Assembly: GCF_021596505.1 (NCBI RefSeq)
Contig: NZ_PJIZ01000030.1
Location: 1-64,000, forward strand
Source of the DNA: Nostoc sp. CMAA1605
GTDB taxonomy: Bacteria; Cyanobacteriota; Cyanobacteriia; Cyanobacteriales; Nostocaceae
Reading direction: 5' to 3'
Length of the DNA stretch: 64,000 bases
Part shown: positions 36,372 to 46,975 of the stretch, piece by piece
Numbering within the stretch: position 1 is the first letter of the stretch
Layout of the letters: every line of letters begins with the position of its first letter
Notes under the pieces: model-generated
Seen by the model: only the letters and a program-made list of their open reading frames with translations
Databases searched by the model: none
What the model was told of the DNA's origin: nothing
Program-made: the position numbers and the translations under genes

Positions 36372-36440
36372 CTATCGACGAAAAATTACTCAATTTGACA
36401 AGTATTTTATAACATTTACTGATTTTGGTAGCCAGCAAAG

Positions 36441-37034
36441 TTATCCTCCTTTTGCGCTTTCATGTTGTGCGGGAAGTGCAACACGTCCATGATATTCGTA
36501 GTAACGACGGGAAAAATGTTCTAAATATGGGGTTTTGAGTATAGTACGCCGTTTAGCTATTTTCAGCTTGATTTGCTGATATAAAAATTCAGTATCTATT
36601 GCAAAAATTTTTTTGAAATCTGCTGTTAATTCTGGCAACCCTTCTTTCAAAAGCTCACAATTTGAAGGAACTTGCTCAAAAAAATAGTATTGTTGATGGC
36701 GATTGGATTTAACTAAGTCCCATTCTTTGGAGTTGATTTGATTATTTTGATCAGAGCGGATTTCTTGAGCTGTGTATATAGCACAAAAAAGTATAGAATT
36801 TAACAATTTATAAGGCTTATCTTGATTTTTCCTAGCTGTACAGTCCCAATCTAAGTCACAGTCCTGAGTAATAATAATTCCGTAAGGATGAACTATAGGC
36901 CTAAACTTGGCATTTTCAATATCTGAAGATGAATTACCTAGAATAGCTTGAAACTGTATAACTCCAGTCAAAATCTCCCCCTGTCTCAAAGCCTCTCTTT
37001 TGCGAGAGGCTCTGTAAATCAAATGTTTGGGCAT
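36441..37034 (-). CDS. Hypothetical protein, third gene of the TIGR04255 operon
   Basis: This 197-residue protein has no signal peptide or membrane segment. Notable pieces are RQGEILTGVIQFQAI, the middle segment VHPYGIIITQDCDLDWD (a cysteine-containing acidic motif) and a basic C-terminus. I do not recognise a family, although the ITQDCDLD segment resembles a motif in some uncharacterised proteins near restriction systems. It starts 6 bp after the middle gene on the minus strand, so it is clearly operonic. Confidence 0.65.
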   Translation of the reverse strand: MPKHLIYRASRKREALRQGEILTGVIQFQAILGNSSSDIENAKFRPIVHPYGIIITQDCDLDWDCTARKNQDKPYKLLNSILFCAIYTAQEIRSDQNNQINSKEWDLVKSNRHQQYYFFEQVPSNCELLKEGLPELTADFKKIFAIDTEFLYQQIKLKIAKRRTILKTPYLEHFSRRYYEYHGRVALPAQHESAKGG

Positions 37035-37040
37035 CGTAAT

Positions 37041-37442
37041 TTATTCAAAATCCATAACTAATGGTGGTCTGACTTCAGTAGGCAATACAGTACCTGTAAT
37101 TACTTGTAATTCTCCAGGTAAGCTCTTTGGTTGCCAATCAGACCTGTAACATCTATAGTAATCCACCATATTCTCCAGTGCTTCAGAAGCTTCTTGTAAG
37201 CCTTCAGATGAAGTAACAAAAAGTACATTCAGCAAGAATAAACACTTAATCAATAGATAAGTATTATGGTTAAACTGACTAAAAGAATCAGCTTTAAGTG
37301 GTGATTGAATAGAAATTTGAATTTTTAAAGTAGGAGTGCTAGATACATTTTGCCAATAAGGCGTTTGGCTAGGAAGCGATATGACTTCATATCGATGACC
37401 TATTATATTTTTGCCTTGAGAACTACTAGGTATTGTTTGCAT
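37041..37442 (-). CDS. Hypothetical protein, second gene of the TIGR04255 operon
   Basis: This 133-residue protein begins MQTIPSSSQGKNIIGHRYEV and has a predicted helical middle (LIKCLFLLNVLFVTSSEGLQEASEALENMVDYY). No known domain is apparent. It lies 16 bp behind the TIGR04255 gene and 6 bp before the next gene. Its meaning comes from its context: a three-gene unit in transposon cargo next to a restriction system. Confidence 0.6.
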   Translation of the reverse strand: MQTIPSSSQGKNIIGHRYEVISLPSQTPYWQNVSSTPTLKIQISIQSPLKADSFSQFNHNTYLLIKCLFLLNVLFVTSSEGLQEASEALENMVDYYRCYRSDWQPKSLPGELQVITGTVLPTEVRPPLVMDFE

Positions 37443-37458
37443 TGCTGGTATGAGAGTA

Positions 37459-38250
37459 TTACATTGATATTGATTTAGGTTTCATAGCTCTGTGTAACTC
37501 TTCAGTGATGCTCCAACGGAAGAGATTTCTAGCTGTGCGGTTAGATTTTTGAAAAACTTCCCAGACCTTTTCACCTCTCTCTAACTTATTTTCAGTAAAG
37601 AAGTCAGCATCTAATAAATAAGCTGTTTCATCTATTCCCTGCTCTATGTCTCTAACTTTTACTAATCCATGATTGAAATTTACTTGTCCAAATTCAGTTT
37701 TTAACTGTAAATTCTTAACAAAAGTTTGAATTGAATTTGCTATCTCTGGTGTATAAAATTCATTAGCTATATGCTCAGGTATTAACTCTGACCATTCTTT
37801 ACCTTTAATCTTTAGCTTCGATCTAATAATCAAGTCACGATACCTTAATCCTATTCGAGAATAAGATAATGGATTATATATTCTTTCAAATATTTCAACT
37901 GCATTTTTAAATTTACTAATAAATTTTTCATATCTTTCGTATTTTGTAGTAGCGAGTGTTATGGAATTTTGATCTATAGAAAGTTGCCAATTCAAATCTT
38001 CTGATTTGAATTGATAATTTAAATCATTTCCAATATTTGAGCTAAATTGATTTAAAATACTCGATATTTCAACTGGTATTTGTAAGTTTCTGGAAGATTC
38101 AAAAATAGGATATTCAAATCTCACATTATCTTGAAATTCTACAGGTTGTTGGCTTCCAATTCTCAGGATAGTTGGAAATCTGAGTTGAGCAATAACCTCA
38201 ATTAAGGGGTTACGTTCATAAATGACTCTTTCATAATTTGGCAGCTTCAT
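37459..38250 (-). CDS. TIGR04255 family protein
   Basis: This is a 263-residue protein. The N-terminal YERNPLIEVIAQLRFPTILRI and the central SRIGLRYRDLIIRSKLKI segments are typical of TIGR04255, a sporadically distributed family of unknown function with patchy occurrence consistent with horizontal transfer. The C-terminal RGEKVWEVFQKSNRTARNLF, then SITEELHRAMKP, completes the family pattern. It is the first gene of a tight three-gene minus-strand operon in CAST cargo. A role in defence is plausible from context but unproven. Confidence 0.8.
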   Translation of the reverse strand: MKLPNYERVIYERNPLIEVIAQLRFPTILRIGSQQPVEFQDNVRFEYPIFESSRNLQIPVEISSILNQFSSNIGNDLNYQFKSEDLNWQLSIDQNSITLATTKYERYEKFISKFKNAVEIFERIYNPLSYSRIGLRYRDLIIRSKLKIKGKEWSELIPEHIANEFYTPEIANSIQTFVKNLQLKTEFGQVNFNHGLVKVRDIEQGIDETAYLLDADFFTENKLERGEKVWEVFQKSNRTARNLFRWSITEELHRAMKPKSISM

Positions 38251-38604
38251 GTTCTAAAATTGTTTCTCACGCGCTAAAATAGACTTCATCTTTATAGATT
38301 AGCTTAGTTTGGAATACGAATCAGTGATGGTAGCAACACCTATTGGTTAAGGATTTTAGGCGTTTAAGCCCTGGAATTTCATTATGCAGCATCAACTTCC
38401 TGTGCTGTAAGAGGGCAATTGGTACTTCATGGGATTAATTCTGATATCCTTATACTTCTACTTCGATTTTAAGGCAGATTTTTTCAAGTATCTAATAATA
38501 CTATCAAGTTCTTGCAATGGGTAGCAATTACTTATGGTGGAGGTTTGCAATCCCCTTTATAGTAGAAATCTAATGATTAAATCTGTGATCTGTCTGTATA
38601 TGGC
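38251..38604. other. Intergenic region between cargo operons
   Basis: I see no gene. On the minus strand, short stretches such as one near 38430-38540 look like decayed coding sequence but cannot be assigned. The region separates the restriction-modification operon from the TIGR04255 operon and presumably holds the latter's promoter. Confidence 0.5.
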
Positions 38605-41571
38605 CTATGCTGCACCTTGGTCGTAATCATTATCGAACAGGGTATTGGCTAACCATGCTTTAAACTCAGAGTCTTCAGTAAATTTACGGTATGCTTCTGT
38701 ATGGTCGAAGATGAACTCCTGAAATTTATCGACTAGCTTTTTCTCGAAGGTGATTCTGGCATTTTGTCGGTCTGAGTATTTCTTGGCGTTCTGATATTCT
38801 TCGTCTTTACTGACTTCGGCAGGTAATTCTTCAAACAGGAAGCGACGCACTTTATCTTTTTCTGTCCACTCAATATTGCCGAAGCGATCGTTAAAATCTT
38901 GAATAATATTGCTGAGTGTGTCTAATTGTGCCTCATATTTGCTACCAGGAGGGTCAGGGGGTGCAGGTGCAATTTCACCATTACCTGCAAGTTGTATGGC
39001 TAGGGTTGTTTGTCTTTCTATGCGGTAGCTGTCGATGTCAACGCTTTCTAAAATGCCTTTGGATAAATCGGTGTCGTTAAGGTTGGGAAGTTTGGCTACT
39101 AGGAATTTGAGAAAGGTTTTCAAGCTTTCCCAGTAGGGATTACGGAAAGGATGAATTTGGACTAAGAATTGATAGTTACGGACAAAAGATTTCGCTTTTT
39201 TCTTAAAGTCTATTTGCTGTTCTTCGTCTAATTCGTTGATAAAGTTTTGCTTGCATTCATCGAGAATGGGGTCTAATTGGTCACGTTCAGCACCATTGAT
39301 GAAGCGGGTCATTAATTCGTTGACTTGTTCTTCAGAATAAACTTGGAAACTATCAAGTGCATCTTGTAAGTCGTTGAGGCGGTCTATATCGGTTTCTTCA
39401 CTGAGAATTGTTGTTTTATAAAATGGGTCAAAGGCTTCTTTAATTGCATCGGCTGAGTTGACAAAATCTAGGATGAATGTATCTTTTTTATCGGGTTTGT
39501 AAGCACGGTTGAGGCGAGATAAAGTTTGAACAGCTTTAATATCGGCTAGGGATTTATCTACATACATGGTATGTAATAGGGGTTGGTCAAATCCTGTTTG
39601 ATATTTATCAGCTACTATCAGGAATCTATACTCACTTTTTTTGAACTTTTGGGGAATGTCGTTCCCTGGAAAACCATTCATTGAGGACTCATCCTCTTTT
39701 TTTCCGTCAACTTCTTTACTGCCAGTAAATGCAACTATAGTTTTGTAAGGTGCGTTGATTTCCTGTAGATAGGCATCGAAGGCTAGTTTATAGCGAATGG
39801 CACTGTTAATACCATTGGTGACGACCATTGCTTTTGCTTGTCCATTAATTTTGCGTTGACCAATTACTTCTTCCATGAAATGGTCAATCATAATTTCTGT
39901 TTTCTGGCGGATAGCGTGGGGGTGTCCCTCTATGTACTGCTTGAGCTTTTTCTTTGCACGTTTGGTATCAAATTGGGGGTCGTCTTCAATCTTTTTCTCA
40001 AGCTTACAGTAACTTCTATAGGTGGTGTAGTTCTCCAGCACATCTAAGATAAATTCTTCCTCTATTGCCTGCTTCATGGAATAGTTATGGAAGGGATAAT
40101 ACTTGCCATCTGCTGGATTTTGAATACCAAAAGTTTCTAATGTCTTATTTTTGGGTGTGGCTGTGAAGGCGAAGTAACTGGCGTTGGGTGAAAGTTTTTG
40201 TTCTTCAATGATGCGGAGAATTTTATCTTCGGTGGTTTCTTCTTCCTCACCTGCTTCTTTATTCAAAGCTGCACTCATTTTGGCGGCACTTGTACCGCTT
40301 TGGCTTGAGTGGGCTTCGTCAATGACAATGGCAAATTTTTGATTGCTTAATGACTGAATTTCTTTAACAATATAGGCAAATTTAAAAACTGTGGTGATAA
40401 TAATTTTTTTCTCTTCTTCTAGTGCCTGTTTTAGTTGCTTACTACCTTCGGTGATGGCTTCAACTACGCCTTGGACTTGGGCAAACTGTTTGATGTTATC
40501 GCGGATTTGTCTATCTAAAACTTTGCGGTCTGTAACGACGATAATTGAATCAAATACGGGGTTGGTGTCGCTGGTGTCGGTGAGTTCTACGAGTTGGTGA
40601 CTTAGCCAGCTAATGGAGTTACTTTTACCTGAACCTGCGGAATGTTGAACTAGATAACGCTGTCCTACACCATTGGTTTTGCTATCGGTTAGGAGTTTTC
40701 GCACTAGGTCGAGTTGGTGGTAACGGGGAAAGATTAGTTTGCGTTTCTTCTGTTTTTCTTCGTCTTTCTCTTCTACTAGTTGGGCATATTTTTCAATGAT
40801 GTTGCTGAGGCTGGTTTTGGTGAGAATTTCTTTCCACAGGTAATCGGTTTTGAGTCCGTTGGGGTTGATGGGGTTTCCTGCACTGTCGGGGAAAAGTAAG
40901 TGTGGTTCAGATTTTTGACCTTTGTTAAAGGGGAGAAAAACTGTTTGTTCTCCCTTCAGTTCGGTAGTCATGTAGACCAACTCATCATCGACGGCGAAAT
41001 GAACTAAGCAACGGGCAAAGTTAAACAGGGGTTCTTTGGGGTCACGGTCAGTTTTGTACTGCTTTATCGCATCTTGGACATTTTGCTTTGTGAGGTTGTT
41101 TTTTAGTTCAAAGGTGATGAGGGGTAAGCCATTGATGAAAATCCCCATATCCAGGGATAGTCGTTTTTTATCGTTGCTGAACTGGAGTTGACGAGTAACG
41201 GAGAAGATATTTTGGTAGTAGCGTTGGATGGCTTGGGGGTTAAGTTGGGATGCGGGTAGTTTGTAATAGAGTGTGAGGTTGACTTCTTGGGCTTTGATAC
41301 CCTTGCGGAGAACATCAACAATACCTCTGCTTTTGATTTGGTCTGAGATGCGCTGAAATAGCTTTTCTTCAAACCGTTTACCGTAGCTGGTTTCTAGTTT
41401 GGTGACTTCGGTGGGTTGGGTTTGGCGGAGGAATTGCAGCAGTTGAGTTTTATCTATGCAGTAATTGCGGTCATAGTCCCCAGGTTGCCCTTTGATGTAA
41501 CCTGCTTCAGTGAGTAGGCTTTTTTCTATGAGGGCTTCTAAGCCTTTTTCTGAGGTGTCGGTGGTGTTCAT
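38605..41571 (-). CDS. hsdR: Type I restriction endonuclease subunit R
   Basis: This 988-residue protein has an N-terminal PD-(D/E)XK nuclease domain (LDMGIFINGLPLITFELK; D141, E155, K157). A superfamily 2 translocase follows with Walker A HSAGSGKS, the DEAH box (FAIVIDEAHSS), the TATPKN motif III and the C-terminal motor motifs (LIVADKYQTGFDQPLL, LSRLNRAYK). It moves DNA and cuts unmodified targets as part of an HsdR2M2S complex. It starts 2 bp after hsdS on the minus strand and ends the operon. Confidence 0.96.
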   Translation of the reverse strand: MNTTDTSEKGLEALIEKSLLTEAGYIKGQPGDYDRNYCIDKTQLLQFLRQTQPTEVTKLETSYGKRFEEKLFQRISDQIKSRGIVDVLRKGIKAQEVNLTLYYKLPASQLNPQAIQRYYQNIFSVTRQLQFSNDKKRLSLDMGIFINGLPLITFELKNNLTKQNVQDAIKQYKTDRDPKEPLFNFARCLVHFAVDDELVYMTTELKGEQTVFLPFNKGQKSEPHLLFPDSAGNPINPNGLKTDYLWKEILTKTSLSNIIEKYAQLVEEKDEEKQKKRKLIFPRYHQLDLVRKLLTDSKTNGVGQRYLVQHSAGSGKSNSISWLSHQLVELTDTSDTNPVFDSIIVVTDRKVLDRQIRDNIKQFAQVQGVVEAITEGSKQLKQALEEEKKIIITTVFKFAYIVKEIQSLSNQKFAIVIDEAHSSQSGTSAAKMSAALNKEAGEEEETTEDKILRIIEEQKLSPNASYFAFTATPKNKTLETFGIQNPADGKYYPFHNYSMKQAIEEEFILDVLENYTTYRSYCKLEKKIEDDPQFDTKRAKKKLKQYIEGHPHAIRQKTEIMIDHFMEEVIGQRKINGQAKAMVVTNGINSAIRYKLAFDAYLQEINAPYKTIVAFTGSKEVDGKKEDESSMNGFPGNDIPQKFKKSEYRFLIVADKYQTGFDQPLLHTMYVDKSLADIKAVQTLSRLNRAYKPDKKDTFILDFVNSADAIKEAFDPFYKTTILSEETDIDRLNDLQDALDSFQVYSEEQVNELMTRFINGAERDQLDPILDECKQNFINELDEEQQIDFKKKAKSFVRNYQFLVQIHPFRNPYWESLKTFLKFLVAKLPNLNDTDLSKGILESVDIDSYRIERQTTLAIQLAGNGEIAPAPPDPPGSKYEAQLDTLSNIIQDFNDRFGNIEWTEKDKVRRFLFEELPAEVSKDEEYQNAKKYSDRQNARITFEKKLVDKFQEFIFDHTEAYRKFTEDSEFKAWLANTLFDNDYDQGAA

Positions 41572-41573
41572 GG

Positions 41574-42914
41574 CTAAATTGCTGCGGTTGTAAGGGTGGT
41601 TTCAACTGCTGATGTTTCACGTACATCTATTTTTCCCGTTACAGCGTCGGAAATTAGCGTGGTGCGGTATTCTTGGATGAGTTCGATTTCTTTTTCAGCT
41701 TTGGCGATCGCAAGGTCGATTTTTGCAGTATTTGTATCAAGCCACTCGACAATGTGATTCTGTTCAACTTTTGGCGGAATTTGAACAATGAGATTTCTAA
41801 TAGTTCCAATAAGTAAAACTGGTTGAAGACCAGAAGAGTTTAATCGATTAATCTGGTACTGCATACTACTACAACACAACACATATAGTAGAAAATTAGG
41901 ATTGATATCCTCAGTAGGTGTGATTTTTGCAATATTTTGATTGATATGATATTTATTATTCTCTTCAATTAATGCACCATTACCTAATGTTCCAGTACAC
42001 GGAAAAACAATATCTCCAGCAAACAATTTTGAGCGCATTAATTGATTTGAAAGTGCTGATGTTATTGTTTCTACATCATCAAGAATGAGACGATTATTTT
42101 TTATATTTAAACCCCGAAGAGCAATTATTTCACCATCAGGATCTGTCTTCCATAATTTTGTATATTCAAAACCCGTTAACTTTGTGACATTGCATAGTCG
42201 CCCTAGTCTCATAATCTCCCAATGTGCTGGAATTTCCCCTAACCACTCAATACCAGAAGGTTTCATAGGTGCATGAGGGTTGAGTCCCTTGGTAACTGCA
42301 CGGTTAGCGATCGCAGTTTTCTGCTCTTTGAGTAATTCTATTAGCCGTTGCTTGTTGCTGATGAAGTGGTTTATCTGTTCTAATTTGCGTTCAAGAAAGC
42401 GAACGATTTGTTTTTGTTCTTCAATTGGAGGGCAAATAATAGGTATTTGAAAAAAATCATCAGAATACATACGTAGTCTTGAGGAGCGAATACCTTTTGA
42501 CCTAAGCGTATATTCAGCGATATACTCTGGTATTCTTACAAGATATTCAAGATAATCAGTATAAAAGTTATTTGTATTTTTTTGCCTATAAACACCGTAT
42601 GCAGAACTAATAATTCCTTTATATTTAGATACTCCTAACGCTCCCATCCAAGCCCACATAATATTTATAACTAAGTCATTTGGAATGCAAGTTTTATAGC
42701 CTTCATAAGATTCAGCCATAAACATAGTGATATTTTTTTCGCTTCGTGGAGTAACTCCAGTGATATGAGAAACAGAAAGTAACTCTTCATCTCCTTTCTC
42801 TGAACGCTCATCTATTTCGTAAAAGAAATACTTTGCTCGTTTTACTTCCCAATGCTGAGGAATTTTTTCGGCAAAAGCCAGACTAGAATCCCTATAACTT
42901 GAATAACACTTCAT
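41574..42914 (-). CDS. hsdS: Type I restriction specificity subunit S
   Basis: This 446-residue protein has two target-recognition domains separated by long helices. The first half ends in PPIEEQKQIVRFLERKLEQINHFI, followed by GIEWLGEIPAHWEIMRLGRL, which starts the second half; the second half closes with VEQNHIVEWLDTNTAKIDLAI and a helix. Each domain would read one half of a bipartite site. The recognised sequence cannot be predicted by eye. It is followed directly by hsdR and preceded by the frameshifted DUF262 gene. Confidence 0.93.
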   Translation of the reverse strand: MKCYSSYRDSSLAFAEKIPQHWEVKRAKYFFYEIDERSEKGDEELLSVSHITGVTPRSEKNITMFMAESYEGYKTCIPNDLVINIMWAWMGALGVSKYKGIISSAYGVYRQKNTNNFYTDYLEYLVRIPEYIAEYTLRSKGIRSSRLRMYSDDFFQIPIICPPIEEQKQIVRFLERKLEQINHFISNKQRLIELLKEQKTAIANRAVTKGLNPHAPMKPSGIEWLGEIPAHWEIMRLGRLCNVTKLTGFEYTKLWKTDPDGEIIALRGLNIKNNRLILDDVETITSALSNQLMRSKLFAGDIVFPCTGTLGNGALIEENNKYHINQNIAKITPTEDINPNFLLYVLCCSSMQYQINRLNSSGLQPVLLIGTIRNLIVQIPPKVEQNHIVEWLDTNTAKIDLAIAKAEKEIELIQEYRTTLISDAVTGKIDVRETSAVETTLTTAAI

Positions 42915-42935
42915 CCCAAAACCTCCTCAAGAGAA

Positions 42936-44764
42936 TTACGGCTCAACCACCCTATTTAAACGCTCTGGGTTCCAAATCTCCTCTGCAATCTCTTGATAAA
43001 GCTTTTGCCGCGCATCTAAATCAGCTTTTTTAAACTCCTTATGAGGTTGAAACGGTAGCCCAGAGCGTTCCTTATATCTCAAAAAACCTGGATTATGGTC
43101 ATAACATTGAGAATTGAGTGATTGAGCTAAAAGATTCTGACCGTAGTAATGAGGTAATTTGTCAGTGTAAGGCAAGTCACCATAACTAGCATTAAATGAT
43201 TTCGGCAGCAGCAACAATCCCCCAATGCGGTTACGATACTCATAGAAATCTGCATTACTGGAAAACTCATCTGAGTGACGCTGGGGTTTATTTGCCCAAA
43301 TATGCTCTACTTCATATCGAGTTTTCCCAGTGGCAATATATTCGCTATAACGTGATGGTATTCCCGATTGCCTTTCTATGTGATCTGTTATCCGCGCAAG
43401 AAATTGGTAAATAGCATTGTAGTTTTGCTGATGCAGTAGCAGTCGTTCATTAGAAGCAAAGACTTCTGTTTCTGCATCTAACTTCTGCCGCAGAATTTTT
43501 ACAAGTTCAATAGGTGTTTCCCCCGAATATCCCGCATAACTACAAACATGGCATACTGCATCGTGTTGTAATTTATCATTCGGAAGTTCCAAAGCCTCCG
43601 AGCAAGCAGAATATCAAGAAAACTTGCCACTAAACGAATCTTTTGGTTAATGATACCTGGGTCATCATCTGGATTTAGAGGTGCAAGCAGCAAGGGATAT
43701 TGAAGGGTAAAACCATACTGGGCATTATAAAAAACTTTCTCTAACCCTGGTGCTAATGAAATTGAGGCTTCACGCAAGCGCAGATATTGACGGGTATAAA
43801 ATGCAAAATCTCGCTCTATGAAGCGCACAAAATCAACACTTCTATTGAGTCCGATGTCCGATTTATGGTCACGTACCCAACGGTGAAACTCTGTACTGAT
43901 GCGGTCAAAGTCACCAGGGACAGCACCTTTTTTCCGTTCCCTAATTGTCTGGGCATACTGACTGCGAAGCCACGTTTTAATTGCATCGGCTTCTTCATCC
44001 TTACCGAACTCTATTAATTCACTTACCCGCTTTTTCCAAAGCTGATTCGCCTGAAGTTTTTTAGCTTCATCATTGATATTAGCCAGCAAATAGCCTTTCA
44101 GCATATCCGTAGGCGTAAGCGATAGCCCTCGGTCATTCATCGTTTCAAAAATGGTATAGGCATCCTCATCTGAGTAAGCTGTAATCTCGACGATGTGGAC
44201 GTTTTCTATTAGCCAGTCAATAAAGTATGGTAAAGCCTCTTGAGTGAAATCTTGCGGAAAATATTTTTTAATATCACCATAACGCGCAACTATATTTTTT
44301 ACTGACTCTGGTTGCTCTGTGTCATCAAAAGGAACGTTGTTGAAGAGAGCTTCCATGCAAGCATTACGCTCTTCAACATCTAAATTAAAAGATTTTTTCC
44401 GATGCCTTTCGGAGAAAATTAAGTCGTCGAGTTTTACTTGGTCGGGGCGATCCTTTTGCAGATTATGCAGAAAAATTAGTAATAGAGATAAAGTAGTGAG
44501 GCGTTGCTGTCCATCAATAATAAATTTCTTAATTTCTTTCTGGCTAACAATAATTGACCCCAAGAAATAATGCCCGTAATTTTCAATGGCTTCTGGCTCA
44601 TGACTCGGATCAAAATCATTAAGGAACTTCCCTGTTAGGTCTTCTAGGAGTTCTTGAACCTGTTTGGTTTCCCACTTATATTCTCGTTGGTAATAGTCGA
44701 TAGCGTATTTATTACCACTGAGCAGTTGACGAATAGTTTTAGCATCACCCCGAATTTCTTTCAT
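42936..44764 (-). pseudogene. DUF262/DUF1524 (GmrSD-like) gene split by a frameshift
   Basis: The first part (to 43499, start MKEIRGDAKTIRQLL at 44764) is a DUF262 domain with YYQREYKWE, FIIDGQQRLTTLSLL and FETMNDRGLSLTPTDMLKGYLL. The second part (from about 43520 to 42936) is a DUF1524 HNH-like domain with YEVEHIWANKP and NRIGGLLLLPKSFN. They overlap in different frames. The expected continuation is TPIELVKILRQKL, reached after a one-base shift at the GGGGGAAA run (43517-43524). Intact relatives are single proteins of about 600 residues, GmrSD-type modification-dependent nucleases or regulators. It is inserted between hsdM and hsdS. It may be inactive, unless a programmed slip or a sequencing error explains the break. 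Confidence 0.8.
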
Positions 44765-44768
44765 AATA

Positions 44769-46895
44769 CTATTTCTCCTCGCTAACAATCTGGCGTAAAA
44801 CACCTTCTGTTTCTGCTTCTAAAGCAAAGATATCTGCTGCTATTTCTTCCAAACTCCGCAACGGTTTGAATTTATAAAAATATTTAGTAAAAGAAATTTC
44901 ATAACCTCTGACCGTTTTCTCGTAGTCTATCCAAGCATCTGGTACATGGGGTAGCACTTCACGAGCAAAATACTCTTCAATATCTTCCTTCAATGGTACA
45001 TTCTCTGTATCTCGCAATTCAGAATCAGGCTCATAAGTTACCACATCCTTAGTTTTCTTCTTAATTACAGGTTCTGCGGTTTCGTCTTTTTCTGTAAATG
45101 TGTCATAAACTAACTTAAACTCTTTAGCCGTTAGTTTAAGTTCTTCTGCTTTCAGTGCTTTTTCAAATTCTTGCTTGACTCGATTAAAATCTTTGTGGGT
45201 TTCGCTGCCAAACAAGTCCTTTAATATCCCCAAAATTAACCCATGCTTCGTATTAGAGCTAATATTTAGTGGTATTTCCTGCTGTTCTCCACTATTTTTT
45301 TTAGGAGATGAATCACTCAAGCTTCCGGCTAAAAACTGCTCTACTCTTTCTGATGTAACTTGAAAAGTTAACCTTAAAGGACGGTCAACAGTAATTTTGT
45401 GATAACCAAAATCTTCGTTATCAAAAATTTTAGACTGTTCTGTTTCCTCAAAAGCCAAAAACGTTTCTGTAATTCTTTGAATATCAGCTTGTGTTAACTC
45501 ACAGTTTTTCTTCCCTAAATTCTTTCGCAACTTGCCATACCATTCAGTGGCATCAATTAACTGTACCTTCCCTTGACGGTCTTCAGGTTTGCGGTTAGAT
45601 AGCACCCAAATATAGGTGGCAATACCCGTGTTATAAAACATATTCAAAGGTAAGCCAATGATGCACTCTAACCAATCATTTTCAATAATCCAGCGACGAA
45701 TATTACTTTCCCCGCTACCTGCATCACCAGTAAACAAAGCTGAACCATTATGAACAATTGCTATCCGACTACCCAAGGTGCTAGACTGCTTCATTTTAGA
45801 AAGCATATTCACCAAAAATAACAATTGCCCATCACTGCTACGGGGTAAAAGAGTCAGCTTTTCTCCTGGTTTTAAATCTGGATGTTCTACAGCGAACCGC
45901 GAATCTTTAACTTCTTTCTTTTTGCCATCAAACACAGCTTCTTGGTCTACAGTCCAAGACTTGCCATAGGGAGGATTAGCAAGCATAAAGTCGAACTGTA
46001 AATCAGCAAACTTGTCATTAGAAATAGTTGACCCATAGTAAATTTTGTCAGGGTCACGACCCTTTATCAGCATATCTGATTGACAAATAGCGTAGGTTTC
46101 TGGGTTGACTTCCTGACCATATAATTCAATTGTGACTTTTTTGGCTGATTTTTCTGCAAGCTGTTGAATAAACGCTTCTGATTCCGTCAACATTCCCCCA
46201 GAACCACAAGCGTCATCATATACCAAATAAGTACCACCTTGAATCTGATTTTCAATTGGCAGAAATATCAAATTCACCATTAATTGAATAATGTCACGAG
46301 GGGTAAAGTGTTCCCCTGCTTCTTCGTTATTCTCTTCGTTAAACCTGCGGATTAATTCCTCAAACACATAACCCATCCCCAGGTTAGTTAATCCTTCATG
46401 GATAATCTCACCATTCTCATCTTTAACTGGGTCAGAACTAAGGTTAATTTCTTTAGCAACAAATTTTTGAATCAGAGCATAAAGCCTATTACTTTCTACT
46501 AAAGTCTCAATTTGATTTCGCAGTTTAAACTTAGCAATAATCTCTTGTACGTTCTCGCTAAAACCATTTAAATAGTTTTCAAAATTTGCTTGAATATCAC
46601 TAGGAAAATCGAGTAAGGTTTTAAACGTAAATTTAGAAGTATTATAAAAGACATAACCAGTTACTCTAGGAAGCTGTTGCGCTATGGCAGTTTGTCCAAA
46701 ATTGCCTTCTTCCAGTCGCTTGTGAAGTTCAAGTACCTTTTCCTTAGTTGGTTCTAGCAAGCAATCTAAACGCCGTAGTACCGTCATTGGCAGAATTACA
46801 TCTCGGTACTTACCGCGTACATAGACATCTCTCAATACATCGTCGGCAATATTCCAAATAAAGTTAACAATAGCGTTGTGTGTCGTGTAATTCAT
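44769..46895 (-). CDS. hsdM: Type I DNA methyltransferase subunit M
   Basis: This 708-residue protein has an N-terminal helical HsdM domain, then an N6-adenine methyltransferase core with the SAM-binding motif DACGSGG (about 228-234) and catalytic NPPY (307-310). HFTPRDIIQLMV (196-207) is a typical HsdM segment. The C-terminal extension (AAEEL..., DEIFALEAE-like helices) is usual for type I M subunits. It modifies adenines in host DNA in complex with HsdS. It is the first gene of the cargo restriction operon. Confidence 0.95.
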   Translation of the reverse strand: MNYTTHNAIVNFIWNIADDVLRDVYVRGKYRDVILPMTVLRRLDCLLEPTKEKVLELHKRLEEGNFGQTAIAQQLPRVTGYVFYNTSKFTFKTLLDFPSDIQANFENYLNGFSENVQEIIAKFKLRNQIETLVESNRLYALIQKFVAKEINLSSDPVKDENGEIIHEGLTNLGMGYVFEELIRRFNEENNEEAGEHFTPRDIIQLMVNLIFLPIENQIQGGTYLVYDDACGSGGMLTESEAFIQQLAEKSAKKVTIELYGQEVNPETYAICQSDMLIKGRDPDKIYYGSTISNDKFADLQFDFMLANPPYGKSWTVDQEAVFDGKKKEVKDSRFAVEHPDLKPGEKLTLLPRSSDGQLLFLVNMLSKMKQSSTLGSRIAIVHNGSALFTGDAGSGESNIRRWIIENDWLECIIGLPLNMFYNTGIATYIWVLSNRKPEDRQGKVQLIDATEWYGKLRKNLGKKNCELTQADIQRITETFLAFEETEQSKIFDNEDFGYHKITVDRPLRLTFQVTSERVEQFLAGSLSDSSPKKNSGEQQEIPLNISSNTKHGLILGILKDLFGSETHKDFNRVKQEFEKALKAEELKLTAKEFKLVYDTFTEKDETAEPVIKKKTKDVVTYEPDSELRDTENVPLKEDIEEYFAREVLPHVPDAWIDYEKTVRGYEISFTKYFYKFKPLRSLEEIAADIFALEAETEGVLRQIVSEEK

Positions 46896-46975
46896 ATTGC
46901 CAGCACAGTAGGCGATCGCATCCTGATAGTTGTAACAGTTTAAAGTACCGTGGTATTTGCTTTATATCAAGTGTC

